Shown: positions 6,772-14,449 of the stretch, piece after piece
Numbering within the stretch: position 1 is the first letter of the stretch
Layout: each line of letters starts with the position of its first letter
Source of the DNA: SZUA-146 sp963922815
GTDB lineage: Bacteria > Pseudomonadota > Gammaproteobacteria > Steroidobacterales > SZUA-146
Length of the DNA stretch: 15,842 nucleotides
Direction of reading: 5' to 3'
Assembly (NCBI GenBank): GCA_963922815.1
Contig: CAWUKD010000082.1
Coordinates: 1-15,842 of the forward strand
The notes under the pieces: model-generated
Database searches by the model: none
What the model was told of the DNA's origin: nothing
Seen by the model: the letters and a program-made list of their open reading frames with translations, nothing else
Position numbers and translations under genes: made by a program

Positions 6772-7827
6772 ATGTCCGGTAAAAACGTTACTACAAGTAT
6801 TTTGAAGTCCTTGACTCCGCTCGACGGACTGAAGGCTGAGAATCTGCAGGCGCTGGTGAAGAAAACCACTATTCAGGAATTGAGCAGTGGGCGCTTTCTG
6901 TTCAAGGAAGGCGACCAGGAAAAACGCACTATTTACGTGCTCAAAGGCGACATCGAGCTGCGCACCGATACCAAGGTCGTTCGCGTGGTTAGCGCCGGCA
7001 GCGACGATGCCAAACACCCTCTGGCGCCGATGCTGCCCCGCAAAGTTAACGCGCGTGCACGTACCGATATCGAGTTTATCTCGATCGACAGCGACCTGCT
7101 GGATGTCATGCTGACCTGGGACCAAACTGGGTCCTATGAAGTCAATGAACTCAAAGGCACCGAAGAAGCCGAATCCGATGACTGGATGACTACCCTGCTT
7201 CAGGCCAAGGCATTCCACAAGATTCCCCCGGCCAATATCCAGGCGATTTTTATGAACATGCAACGCGTGTCATACAAGTCCGGCGATGTCGTCATCAAGC
7301 AAGGCGATGAAGGCGATTTTTTCTATGTCATTACGGACGGTCGATGTGCGGTCACACGGGAGACGCCGCTAAACAAAGACGGTATCAAGCTTGCCGAACT
7401 CAAGGCCGGTGACACCTTTGGCGAAGAGGCGCTGATTTCAGAAGCCAAACGAAACGCCACCGTATCGATGCTGACCGACGGCGCGCTGATGAGACTGGCA
7501 AAAGAACATTTCAACAAGCTGCTCAATGAGCCGATGCTCGATTGGGTAAACTATGATGAAGCACTGGACATCATCAAGAATGGCGGCAAGTGGCTGGACG
7601 TACGCCTGCCCAGTGAATTTGACAACTTTCACCAGGACGGCGCGATTAATATCCCGCTGTACTTTATCCGACTCAAGCTCAAGACCCTGGAACCTGGCGT
7701 CAAATACGTGGTGTGCTGTGACACCGGCAGACGCAGTTCTGCAGGCGCGTACATTCTTAGCGAGCGAGGGTTTGATACCTACGTTCTGGAAGGCGGCCTG
7801 ACCATGTCGGACGCTGGCGGTAGCTAG
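6772..7827 (+). CDS. Tandem cyclic-nucleotide-binding domains fused to a rhodanese domain
   Basis: A 351-residue, probably cytosolic protein with three domains and no membrane segment. Residues about 10-112 form a first cNMP-binding-like fold that lacks the phosphate-binding cassette signature and is probably degenerate. Residues about 140-250 form a second cNMP domain with a good cassette: FGEEAL at 216-221 (Glu218) and Arg227 followed by NATV. Residues about 258-345 are a rhodanese domain with active-site loop CDTGRRS at 316-322, where Cys316 would carry the persulfide; Cys315 precedes it. The architecture suggests that cAMP, cGMP or another ligand controls sulfur transfer, or that the rhodanese senses sulfur or redox state; both are inference. 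ATG 6772 is chosen over TTG 6763 because GGAAAA sits at the right distance. No DNA-binding or output domain other than rhodanese is present. I do not recognise a named homologue. Confidence 0.87.
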   Translation: MSGKNVTTSILKSLTPLDGLKAENLQALVKKTTIQELSSGRFLFKEGDQEKRTIYVLKGDIELRTDTKVVRVVSAGSDDAKHPLAPMLPRKVNARARTDIEFISIDSDLLDVMLTWDQTGSYEVNELKGTEEAESDDWMTTLLQAKAFHKIPPANIQAIFMNMQRVSYKSGDVVIKQGDEGDFFYVITDGRCAVTRETPLNKDGIKLAELKAGDTFGEEALISEAKRNATVSMLTDGALMRLAKEHFNKLLNEPMLDWVNYDEALDIIKNGGKWLDVRLPSEFDNFHQDGAINIPLYFIRLKLKTLEPGVKYVVCCDTGRRSSAGAYILSERGFDTYVLEGGLTMSDAGGS

Positions 7828-7835
7828 ACCGCATC

Positions 7836-7868
7836 GAACGCCTTCAAGGGCAACCCGGCGTTCCTTTT
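7836..7868 (+). terminator. Likely rho-independent terminator of the cNMP-rhodanese gene
   Basis: GAACGCC (7836-7842) and GGCGTTC (7857-7863) form a perfect 7-base-pair stem with a 14-base loop, followed by CTTTT. It begins 9 bases after the stop codon. The loop is somewhat large and the T-tract short, so termination may be partial. Confidence 0.5.
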
Positions 7869-7902
7869 ACCGAGCCGCTTCAATACCTGGTCAATGCCAC
7901 AG

Positions 7903-7932
7903 TTGGCCTGATCCCGCTCCCATGCTAATAAT
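7903..7932 (+). promoter_or_regulatory. Candidate promoter for the AlkD-like gene
   Basis: TTGGCC (7903-7908) and AATAAT (7927-7932) are separated by 18 bases, and a TGC lies just before TAATAA as in an extended -10. It sits between the preceding terminator and the ATG at 7989. The call is based only on similarity to the consensus. Confidence 0.25.
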
Positions 7933-7988
7933 GGTCGCTCAGGCGAGAGTGCCTTTCCCGTGAGACTGCACCTGCAGGAGCCCAAAGA

Positions 7989-8693
7989 ATGACCGCCCGT
8001 GAAATTCAGAAAATCATCCGTGAGCTTGCGGATCCCGAACGACAGAAAAAATCCGAGCGTTTTTTCAAAACAGGCAAAGGCGACTATGCCGAAAACGATC
8101 AGTTTCTCGGCATTCGCGTTCCGGTCTTGCGATCACATGCCGCCAAATTTCGGGACACCACGCTTGAGCAAACCCTGAAGCTGCTAAAATCGGTCTACCA
8201 CGAGGAACGCCTGCTGGCGCTAATCATGCTGGTGCAGCGTTTCGGCAAGGCCGAAGAAAAAGAGCAGAAGACCATCTTCGAAAAATACATGGTCAATCTC
8301 AAATACGTCAACAACTGGGATCTTGTAGACAGCTCGGCGCACCAGATCGTTGGTGGATTTCTAAATTCCCGGGACCGGGCACCGCTTTACACGCTGGCCC
8401 GATCATCCAGCTTGTGGGCCAGACGAGTCGCCATCGTCTCTACCTACCATTTCATCCGCAAAGGCGACTTCACCGACGTGCTCGCACTGTCAAAAATGCT
8501 GATCAACGACAAAGAACCGCTGATCCAGAAGGCCGTTGGCTGGATGTTAAAGGAAGCAGGCAAACGCCACCGCGACACCGCGACAACCTTTCTGAAGAAA
8601 TACTACATTGACATGCCGCGCACGATGCTGCGCTACGCGATCGAAAAACACCCGGAAAAAGAGCGGCAGAAGTTTCTCAAAGGCCTGTTCTGA
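7989..8693 (+). CDS. AlkD-family DNA alkylation repair glycosylase
   Basis: A 234-residue all-helical HEAT-repeat protein of the DNA alkylation repair (AlkC/AlkD) family. These enzymes excise 3- and 7-alkylpurines without flipping the base out of the helix. The residues known from Bacillus cereus AlkD have counterparts: Trp110 and Asp114 in NNWDLVD, Arg146 in WARRVAI and Trp185 in GWMLKEAG, matching AlkD W109, D113, R148 and W187. Length is typical. AGGAG lies 8 bases before the ATG. The gene stands alone with its own likely promoter and no neighbouring ada, alkA or alkB, so induction by alkylation is not evident. It is convergent with pilZ across a 186-base gap. Catalytic activity is likely because the aspartate and the aromatic clamp are retained. 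Confidence 0.9.
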   Translation: MTAREIQKIIRELADPERQKKSERFFKTGKGDYAENDQFLGIRVPVLRSHAAKFRDTTLEQTLKLLKSVYHEERLLALIMLVQRFGKAEEKEQKTIFEKYMVNLKYVNNWDLVDSSAHQIVGGFLNSRDRAPLYTLARSSSLWARRVAIVSTYHFIRKGDFTDVLALSKMLINDKEPLIQKAVGWMLKEAGKRHRDTATTFLKKYYIDMPRTMLRYAIEKHPEKERQKFLKGLF

Positions 8694-8879
8694 CCCGGAC
8701 CCATTCGCTCGACAAAGACAGGTCTCGCTCGAGAGTGTTCACAACAGTGAGGTAATTCTTGCGGGCTGGCAGTGCTCAATAATCTCAACAGATCAGAGCA
8801 GCCTGCGATGGGCAGGGAAGTTATTGGTTCAGATTCCGTGACCGCAGGAAGCGATCAAAAGACGTCCGGGTCGTGCGGA

Positions 8880-9218
8880 TTACATGGTGTGGGTCGGCTT
8901 GTCGCCTCCGAGTGCGCCAGCCAGGTAGTTCTCGATTTTTCGCTGCGTATTGCCACCGTCCTGCTCGCTGAACTGGACGCCGATACCCGCCGTACGCTTG
9001 CCTTGCGCCCCTTTCGGAGTCAGCCACACGACCTGACCGGCCACCGGAAGCTTCTCGCTCTCACTCATCAGGTTCAACAGCATGAACACCTCGTCGCCCA
9101 GGCGGTAGGTGCTGTTGGTCGGAATAAACAGGCCGCCGTTTTCAATAAACGGCATATACGCCAGATAGAGCGCGCTTTTATCCTTGATGGTGAGCGTTAA
9201 AAGTCCAGGCTTGCTCAT
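8880..9218 (-). CDS. pilZ: Type IV pilus assembly protein PilZ
   Basis: A 112-residue single-domain PilZ, very similar in length and sequence to Pseudomonas aeruginosa PilZ. Shared stretches include AYMPFIENGGLFIPTN (20-35), DEVFMLLNLM (42-51), the WLTPKGAQG region (65-73) and the conserved C-terminal YLAGAL and PTHTM. In this PilZ class the N-terminal arginine motif for cyclic di-GMP is absent, and I see none here; these proteins act through PilB and FimX-like partners in pilus biogenesis. The start codon overlaps the holB stop as ATGA. It is the last gene of the fabF-to-pilZ run. The tatD gene often found next to pilZ in Pseudomonas is not here, and the next gene is convergent. No clear terminator is visible in the 186-base gap that follows. 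Confidence 0.94.
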   Translation of the reverse strand: MSKPGLLTLTIKDKSALYLAYMPFIENGGLFIPTNSTYRLGDEVFMLLNLMSESEKLPVAGQVVWLTPKGAQGKRTAGIGVQFSEQDGGNTQRKIENYLAGALGGDKPTHTM

Positions 9219-10237
9219 GTGTTGCGATACTCCAGTTCGTACGTGCGAAAACCGTTCGACCAGGGGGCCAGCAGCTTCTCCAGCTGTAGTTGCTGAGTCA
9301 AAGGGCCTTCCAAAGTCCCTCGGGCGCGGACCACTTCATCCTGATACCCGAGTAATGCACTCAACTTAATCTGTCCCTGATCCAGACGCAAGGACTTAAG
9401 GTCGGTTTTGTGAGCCAGTTCTCCTTCTAAATCAAGTGCTTCAAACGCCAACTGTCGGGTTACGGCGTACAGGCTCAGCAGGCGCTCGTTCAGATGCTCC
9501 TTTGACCACGACGCGGCAATGGTGACAATATCTGCGGAGTCGTTTCGAAGACGTGCCAAATCCTCGATAACACTCGAATATATTTCTTCAATACCTTGAT
9601 TATAATAGGATAATGCCTCAAATGGAGCGCCGCCTGCTAACATCAGACAGGTCTCTCCACCCGCCGATCCCAGCGCCTCGGTCAGCCACGCCCGACCTAT
9701 CGCATGGGATGGTGCGCCGCACTGCACCACCTGACAACGGCTGATCACGGTTGCGGGCAGGCGGGACGCATGATGACTGATCAGGACCAGAAGCGTGTCA
9801 CCCGGTGGCTCTTCCAGTGTTTTAAGTAACGCATTGGCCGCCGCCGTGGTCATGGCTTCAGCAGGAGCAATCAGCGCAAACTTCCGGTTTGCGTAGCTTG
9901 GAGACAGCGCCAGTCGGGCAATCAGGTCACGAACCTGGTCGACGCTGATCGCTTTCTTGTCATCCGGTACGCACAGCGAATGATCATCGGAATGGTTGCC
10001 CGCAGCCGCCACCTGGCATGATCGGCATACCCCGCAGGCCGGGACCGCACGTTCACCGCACAGCACCAGCTTGCGAAGCTCATCGGCCAGAAGATGCTTG
10101 CCCACCCCTTTGGGTCCGCTCAGCAAAATCGCATGCCCCAACCGACCGGCACGTGCGTTCTCCTGCAATTGCTCCCACTGCGGCAACAGCCACTCTGGCA
10201 GTTCCGGGGCCAGCACAGCGTCCTCGGTCGTGGTCAT
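9215..10237 (-). CDS. holB: DNA polymerase III delta-prime subunit
   Basis: The 340-residue delta-prime subunit of the clamp-loader complex, which helps open and load the sliding clamp at replication forks. Residues 38-48 carry a P-loop-like GPKGVGKH in which the usual Ser/Thr after lysine is His48, fitting a subunit known not to hydrolyse ATP. A zinc-binding set follows at Cys60, Cys68, Cys71 and Cys74. The LLKTLEEPP motif (137-145) and the SRC motif (166-168), which supplies an arginine finger to the neighbouring gamma/tau ATPase site, are both intact. The C-terminal helical collar domain is more divergent, as usual. The start overlaps the tmk stop as ATGA and the stop overlaps the pilZ start the same way, so all three genes are probably translated in a coupled manner. 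Confidence 0.95.
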   Translation of the reverse strand: MTTTEDAVLAPELPEWLLPQWEQLQENARAGRLGHAILLSGPKGVGKHLLADELRKLVLCGERAVPACGVCRSCQVAAAGNHSDDHSLCVPDDKKAISVDQVRDLIARLALSPSYANRKFALIAPAEAMTTAAANALLKTLEEPPGDTLLVLISHHASRLPATVISRCQVVQCGAPSHAIGRAWLTEALGSAGGETCLMLAGGAPFEALSYYNQGIEEIYSSVIEDLARLRNDSADIVTIAASWSKEHLNERLLSLYAVTRQLAFEALDLEGELAHKTDLKSLRLDQGQIKLSALLGYQDEVVRARGTLEGPLTQQLQLEKLLAPWSNGFRTYELEYRNT

Positions 10238-10911
10238 GAGACAAGCCTTCTTTTCGCAAAGGCCGCCAGCTCGGCAATCACCTGCGAGGCGACGTCGTCC
10301 ATCGGCTGCTCGGCGTCGATCACGCGGATACGCTCCGGGAAGTCTCTGGCGAGCTCAAGATAGCCGTCACGTACATCACTAAAAAATGCCTGCCGCTCCC
10401 GCTCAATCCGGTCCTTGGCACCGCGCCGGGTGGCACGCGATGAACCGGTTTCAACCGACACATCGAACAGCAGCGTCAGATCAGGCCATAACGTCCCGTG
10501 CACCCAGTTCGCCAGTGAAAATATACGCTCCATGCCCAGTTTTCGCGCGGCCCCCTGGTAAGCCAGAGTCGCATCGGTAAACCGGTCACATATGACCCAG
10601 GAACCATCGCCGAGCGCAGGTCTTATGACTTCATCAAGGTGCTGTGCACGCGAGGCAAACATCAGTAGCGTTTCCGTATCGGAGGTAGGCGCCTCTATCT
10701 GCTCACCCACATCGATGCCCAGCACCAGATTGCGGATGACTTCAGCCAGCGGAGTACCGCCTGGTTCACGAGTCTTGACGACGTCGAAACCCTGGGCCTT
10801 TACCCACCGTTCAATGGCCGGTACACAGGAACTCTTTCCCGCACCCTCAATGCCCTCGAGCGTAATAAACGCACCTTTGGGGTTTGCGTTGTTTAAGTGA
10901 TCTTCAGTCAA
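10234..10911 (-). CDS. tmk: Thymidylate kinase
   Basis: A 225-residue thymidylate kinase that phosphorylates dTMP to dTDP with ATP, an essential step for DNA synthesis. Residues 20-27 form the P-loop GIEGAGKS. The REPGGTP motif (48-54) binds the substrate phosphate, DRFTDATLAYQG (109-120) is the family signature with Asp109-Arg110, and the arginine-rich lid lies near RRGAKDR (162-168). The start is a problem: no ATG or GTG precedes the conserved core, and an in-frame TAG lies two codons upstream of TTG 10911, so TTG is the only reasonable conventional start. ATAGG lies 9 bases before it. The 10 or so residues before the core are as expected for the family. mltG ends 66 bases upstream, and holB overlaps the stop. 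Confidence 0.94.
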   Translation of the reverse strand: MTEDHLNNANPKGAFITLEGIEGAGKSSCVPAIERWVKAQGFDVVKTREPGGTPLAEVIRNLVLGIDVGEQIEAPTSDTETLLMFASRAQHLDEVIRPALGDGSWVICDRFTDATLAYQGAARKLGMERIFSLANWVHGTLWPDLTLLFDVSVETGSSRATRRGAKDRIERERQAFFSDVRDGYLELARDFPERIRVIDAEQPMDDVASQVIAELAAFAKRRLVS

Positions 10912-10977
10912 TGCCTAATGCCTATTTCAGGTCTACAGGATTATCACATCATCCGTATATACCGGACGACGATACAA

Positions 10978-11985
10978 TCAGGGTTTCTGCCGCAGCCGCT
11001 TCAGATAACGCTGCAAGGCTTTATTGTGTTCTGCCAGCGTATCTGAAAAGTAATGCCCGCCATTGCCGTCGCCGGTGGCGACAAAATACAGCGCCGTTCC
11101 GCTGTCTGGCGATACGGCTGCCACCAAAGACGCCTTACCAGGCAGCGCGATTGGCGTTGGCGGCAAGCCTCCCCGAGTATAGGTATTGTACGGCGTATCT
11201 GTCGTCAGATGTTTACGAGTGATGTCACCCTGGTAAGCATCCCCCACTCCGTAGATCACCGTAGGGTCGGTTTGCAGCCTCATGCCTATATGCAGGCGCC
11301 GGCTGAACACGCCCGAAATCTGCCGCCGCTCGTCCTCGGAACCCGTCTCGCGTTCGATAATAGACGCCATGATCAGGGCCTCGTAAGGCGTGTTGAACGG
11401 CAACCCGCTGTCACGCTGAGCCCAGGTTTCGTCGAGCAACCGGGTCATGGTTTCGAACGCTCTGCGATAAACTTCGACGTCGGTTTGCCCCCGGGTGACC
11501 AGATATGTGTCGGGATAGAACCGACCCTCGGGGTGCAGCCCGGGGTGACCAATGGCCTCCATGATCTCTTCTGCCGTCGACACCGTATGCTCGAGAACCG
11601 GATGCGCGGCCACCGCTTCGCGCATTTGCTCGAAGGTCCAACCCTCGATTACGGTCAGCGGATAGTTAACGACTTTGCCTGACGTTAAAACCGCGAGAAA
11701 CTCGTCGGGGGTCAGGCCGGGTAAAATCTCATACTCGCCTGCCTTTAGCCGATTGGCCAACCCTTTCTGCTGTGCATGGAAACTTAAGAAACGAGCATAG
11801 GGGTAGCCCGTTTGTTCGCTTAGCTGCGAGGCAACGCGAGTCATGCTCGCGCCGCGCGCCACTTCAAAGATGAGCGCTTCCTGACCGTCGTAAACGGGCG
11901 ACTTCAGCCAGTACGAATAGCCCGCCCACGCCGACGCAGCCAGCGCTGCCAGCAATACAATTGCTAGAATGACAAACTTACGCAT
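10978..11985 (-). CDS. mltG: Endolytic murein transglycosylase MltG
   Basis: A 335-residue YceG-like inner-membrane enzyme that cleaves nascent peptidoglycan and is thought to set glycan chain length. From ATG 11985, residues 4-24 form an N-terminal membrane anchor, followed by a periplasmic LysM-like region (about 35-105). The catalytic domain has EGWTF (114-118) and the catalytic glutamate Glu211 in ASIIERETG, then the RLQTDPTVIYG motif (236-246) and the NTYTRGGLPP region. ATG 11985 is preferred over the upstream ATG at 12018 because GGAG lies 6 bases before it and the anchor then starts at residue 4. The gene overlaps the end of pabC by 8 bases. The pabC-mltG-tmk-holB order is the same as in E. 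coli. Confidence 0.94.
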   Translation of the reverse strand: MRKFVILAIVLLAALAASAWAGYSYWLKSPVYDGQEALIFEVARGASMTRVASQLSEQTGYPYARFLSFHAQQKGLANRLKAGEYEILPGLTPDEFLAVLTSGKVVNYPLTVIEGWTFEQMREAVAAHPVLEHTVSTAEEIMEAIGHPGLHPEGRFYPDTYLVTRGQTDVEVYRRAFETMTRLLDETWAQRDSGLPFNTPYEALIMASIIERETGSEDERRQISGVFSRRLHIGMRLQTDPTVIYGVGDAYQGDITRKHLTTDTPYNTYTRGGLPPTPIALPGKASLVAAVSPDSGTALYFVATGDGNGGHYFSDTLAEHNKALQRYLKRLRQKP

Positions 11986-12823
11986 CCGACGCTCCGCCTT
12001 CCCATGCAGCCATGGCAATCTCGTTCAGATAGTCGTACACGACGCGCCGTGTGAGCATTTTCTCACCAAGCCGCCCTGCTCTGCGTACACCTCTGACACT
12101 GTTGCACAGGATAATCTCGTCCGCCTGGTGTACGACATCATGATGGACATAGTCTTTAATTATCTCATGAGCTGAACCGGTCGCAGCCTCTATCAACAGA
12201 TCGCGCATGACTCCCTTTACTCCGGCCGTATCGAGTTTTGGAGTCACAACCCTGTTTTCAAACACGAGAATAATGTTCGAACTGACGGCCTCGATCAGAA
12301 AGCCATGCTGATTACGGATCAGACCTTCGTCGAGATTTCGCGTACCAAGCTCATCCGCCGCAAGCACCTGCTCAAGGCGATTCAAATGCTTGATTCCAGC
12401 CAGCTGTCGGTTCGAGCCCAGCCGCGTGTCGAGCACATCGCATAGAAGGTCGTCACCCGACGCAGATTGAGGGCACGCCAGTCGCTGTACAATTCGTGTG
12501 ACCTGCACATTTTCGGGCGGCGCATACCCGAACCCGTTACTGCCACGTGTCACCATCAACTTGATAACGCAACGGTCCGACCCGCCGGCGCCTTTCGTCA
12601 GTGCACCAACGTCTTCCTGCCAGCTGTCCTGAGACACGGGCGGTATTCCAAGTGCCGCGCACGCCTCGCCCAGTCGCGCCAGGTGCCTGTGAAAAAGTGG
12701 AATTTGCCCATCAATGCACAGCATGGTTTCGAACGCGCCATCGCCATAGGCAAGTCCCCGGTCAGTAACTGACACGACGTTGGCGGGCTGACCGTTGATC
12801 AGAACGTGAGAGTCATCGGTCAT
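11978..12823 (-). CDS. pabC: Aminodeoxychorismate lyase
   Basis: A 281-residue fold-type IV PLP enzyme that splits 4-amino-4-deoxychorismate into p-aminobenzoate and pyruvate for folate synthesis. From ATG 12823, the N-terminal motif DRGLAYGDGAFET is at 21-33, the PLP-binding lysine is Lys145 in AGIKHLNRLEQ, and Glu178 lies in the LIEAVSSNI motif that holds the cofactor nitrogen. The LNRLEQ stretch is characteristic of PabC rather than branched-chain aminotransferases. ATG 12823 is supported by GGAGGG 7 bases upstream; the longer frame to GTG 12847 would place that site inside the coding region. It follows pabB by 73 bases and is overlapped at its end by mltG. D-amino-acid aminotransferase is an alternative within the fold, but the neighbour pabB argues against it. 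Confidence 0.92.
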   Translation of the reverse strand: MTDDSHVLINGQPANVVSVTDRGLAYGDGAFETMLCIDGQIPLFHRHLARLGEACAALGIPPVSQDSWQEDVGALTKGAGGSDRCVIKLMVTRGSNGFGYAPPENVQVTRIVQRLACPQSASGDDLLCDVLDTRLGSNRQLAGIKHLNRLEQVLAADELGTRNLDEGLIRNQHGFLIEAVSSNIILVFENRVVTPKLDTAGVKGVMRDLLIEAATGSAHEIIKDYVHHDVVHQADEIILCNSVRGVRRAGRLGEKMLTRRVVYDYLNEIAMAAWEGGASDA

Positions 12824-12896
12824 CGCGCAGCCCTCCGGTGATCGCACGCCGCGATCGATAATTCAGCCATTGACCTCTCAACTCTAATACCAACTC

Positions 12897-14375
12897 TCAT
12901 TGCTGGACACCGCCGGAATCACCTGACGGAATGATTGCCCGCACCAGACCTTCAGCTTTAAATCCTGTTTCTTCAAGTTCTTTTTGCGGATCGGAGTCAA
13001 ATACAATTCCGGCTCCCGCGCGCAAACTGACCTTTTTTCGGTTACGAACTATCGTGCGTATCAAGATATTCAGATCACCGCTGCCATCGTGATTGAAATA
13101 GCCCATGGAGCCCGTGTAAGGGCCCCGCGGCGTCTTCTCCAGTTCAGCAATGATTTGCATGCACCGCACCTTCGGACACCCGGTTATGGTACCGCCCGGG
13201 AAAGTGGCGCGAATCGCTTCACCAACGGTAACACCGTCACGAAGCCTGCCGCGTACGTTCGACACGATATGATGCACGTGCGCATACGACTCAATCACCA
13301 TCATTTCGTTCACTTCTACACTGCCGGCCTGACACACCCGACCAATGTCGTTGCGCTCAAGATCAATCAGCATGACGTGCTCGGCGCGTTCTTTTGGATG
13401 CCCAATCAGCTCGCGCCACAGCGCTTCGTCCGCCGTTGACTCATCCCCGCGCGGACGCGTGCCCGCAATCGGCCGCGTATCTATGCAGCCATCATGAAGC
13501 GCAATCAGTCGCTCAGGAGATGAGCTGATGATGGCCATGTCCTTCCATACTGCCAACCCCGCAAACGGCGCGGGGTTCGCCTGTCTGAGTCGTCTGTACA
13601 TTTCTGCGTCATGCCAGCTGTCGATCACGTCACCATGCCACGCCCGCGACAGATTGGCCTGAAACACGTCGCCGTCGATGATGTGCTGTTTCGCCGTTTT
13701 GACGGCCGCAACGAAATGTTCCGGCGGATCACTACGGAGCGGTTTTTCCAACAGTGCCCGGACCGTAACCTCGCGCGTGTGAATCTCACCGAGGTCTTCT
13801 TCAAGCTCGCCAAGACAGGCGGCGTAATCTCTTTCGGCCAGCATCCACGTACGTTGCGATATGTGACAATGCACGATCGCAACCGGAATACGCACGGCAT
13901 AGGCAATCGGTTGATCCTGCGGTAACGGCAAGTCCAGTGTAGGCTCAATCTGGGCCGCCAGCTCGTACCCAAGATAAATGAACCACCCGCCTCGAAAAGG
14001 CAGGACCACGTCGCCGTCCGGGCCTGTTGCGGACTGAGCACCGAAACAATCGTTGTCACGCTCTTGATCGACCCGACCCGCAGGCGCTAACTGCTGATCC
14101 AGCTGACTCAGAAAGTCCGGAGCATCGGAGAGCCCGTTTTCGTTTGCGTGCAGAGCAATGTCCTGCTGCGGGAAGGCAAACAGAATGTCGTAACGGCCTT
14201 GCGAAGTGCCATGCGCAACGCTTTCGAGCATGAACGGATAACGCTCGGGATCAAGCCGGTGCAATGCGACAAAATCAGGGTGAGAATCGAGCTCCCTGAT
14301 CTCAAAGTCCGAACGGCCGGGTTGCCCGGCTCTGTTCGCACCTTCGGTAAGACTGACCGCCACGTTGTCGCTCAA
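12897..14375 (-). CDS. pabB: Aminodeoxychorismate synthase component I (PabB), PIAGT variant
   Basis: A 492-residue chorismate-binding enzyme that would aminate chorismate to 4-amino-4-deoxychorismate, the substrate of the adjacent pabC product. The C-terminal catalytic domain shows DLERNDIGR (338-346), PGGTITGCPK (393-402) and GAGIVFDSDP (454-463). At 302-306 the motif is PIAGT, as in anthranilate synthase TrpE; E. coli PabB has PIKGT with a catalytic lysine. The N-terminal region has YPFMLESVAHG (46-56), the equivalent of the LLES tryptophan-site motif. PabB is preferred to TrpE because of the pabC neighbour and the absence of trp genes. No pabA-like glutaminase is in the window. The start is uncertain: TTG 14375 is the first usable codon after an in-frame stop and lacks a clear ribosome site; GTG 14363 is an alternative. 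No terminator separates it from fabF, 74 bases upstream. Confidence 0.85.
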   Translation of the reverse strand: MSDNVAVSLTEGANRAGQPGRSDFEIRELDSHPDFVALHRLDPERYPFMLESVAHGTSQGRYDILFAFPQQDIALHANENGLSDAPDFLSQLDQQLAPAGRVDQERDNDCFGAQSATGPDGDVVLPFRGGWFIYLGYELAAQIEPTLDLPLPQDQPIAYAVRIPVAIVHCHISQRTWMLAERDYAACLGELEEDLGEIHTREVTVRALLEKPLRSDPPEHFVAAVKTAKQHIIDGDVFQANLSRAWHGDVIDSWHDAEMYRRLRQANPAPFAGLAVWKDMAIISSSPERLIALHDGCIDTRPIAGTRPRGDESTADEALWRELIGHPKERAEHVMLIDLERNDIGRVCQAGSVEVNEMMVIESYAHVHHIVSNVRGRLRDGVTVGEAIRATFPGGTITGCPKVRCMQIIAELEKTPRGPYTGSMGYFNHDGSGDLNILIRTIVRNRKKVSLRAGAGIVFDSDPQKELEETGFKAEGLVRAIIPSGDSGGVQQ

Positions 14376-14449
14376 GAAAGCACGCTAATCGTTTCGCCAA
14401 ATGCGCAAGCGGGCATGCTTTTCCCTATCGGGCAACAGTGCACCTTGCT

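Noticed and set aside
11053..11682. 209-codon plus-strand open frame inside mltG
   Set aside because: It is antisense to the conserved catalytic domain of MltG and has no recognisable product.
12984..13439. 151-codon plus-strand open frame inside pabB
   Set aside because: It is antisense to the conserved chorismate-binding domain, with no domain or ribosome site of its own.
12897..14375. Calling this gene trpE because of PIAGT
   Set aside because: It is followed by pabC and lies in the fabF-mltG-tmk-holB block with no tryptophan genes, so PabB is the better call; the motif is reported as a finding instead.
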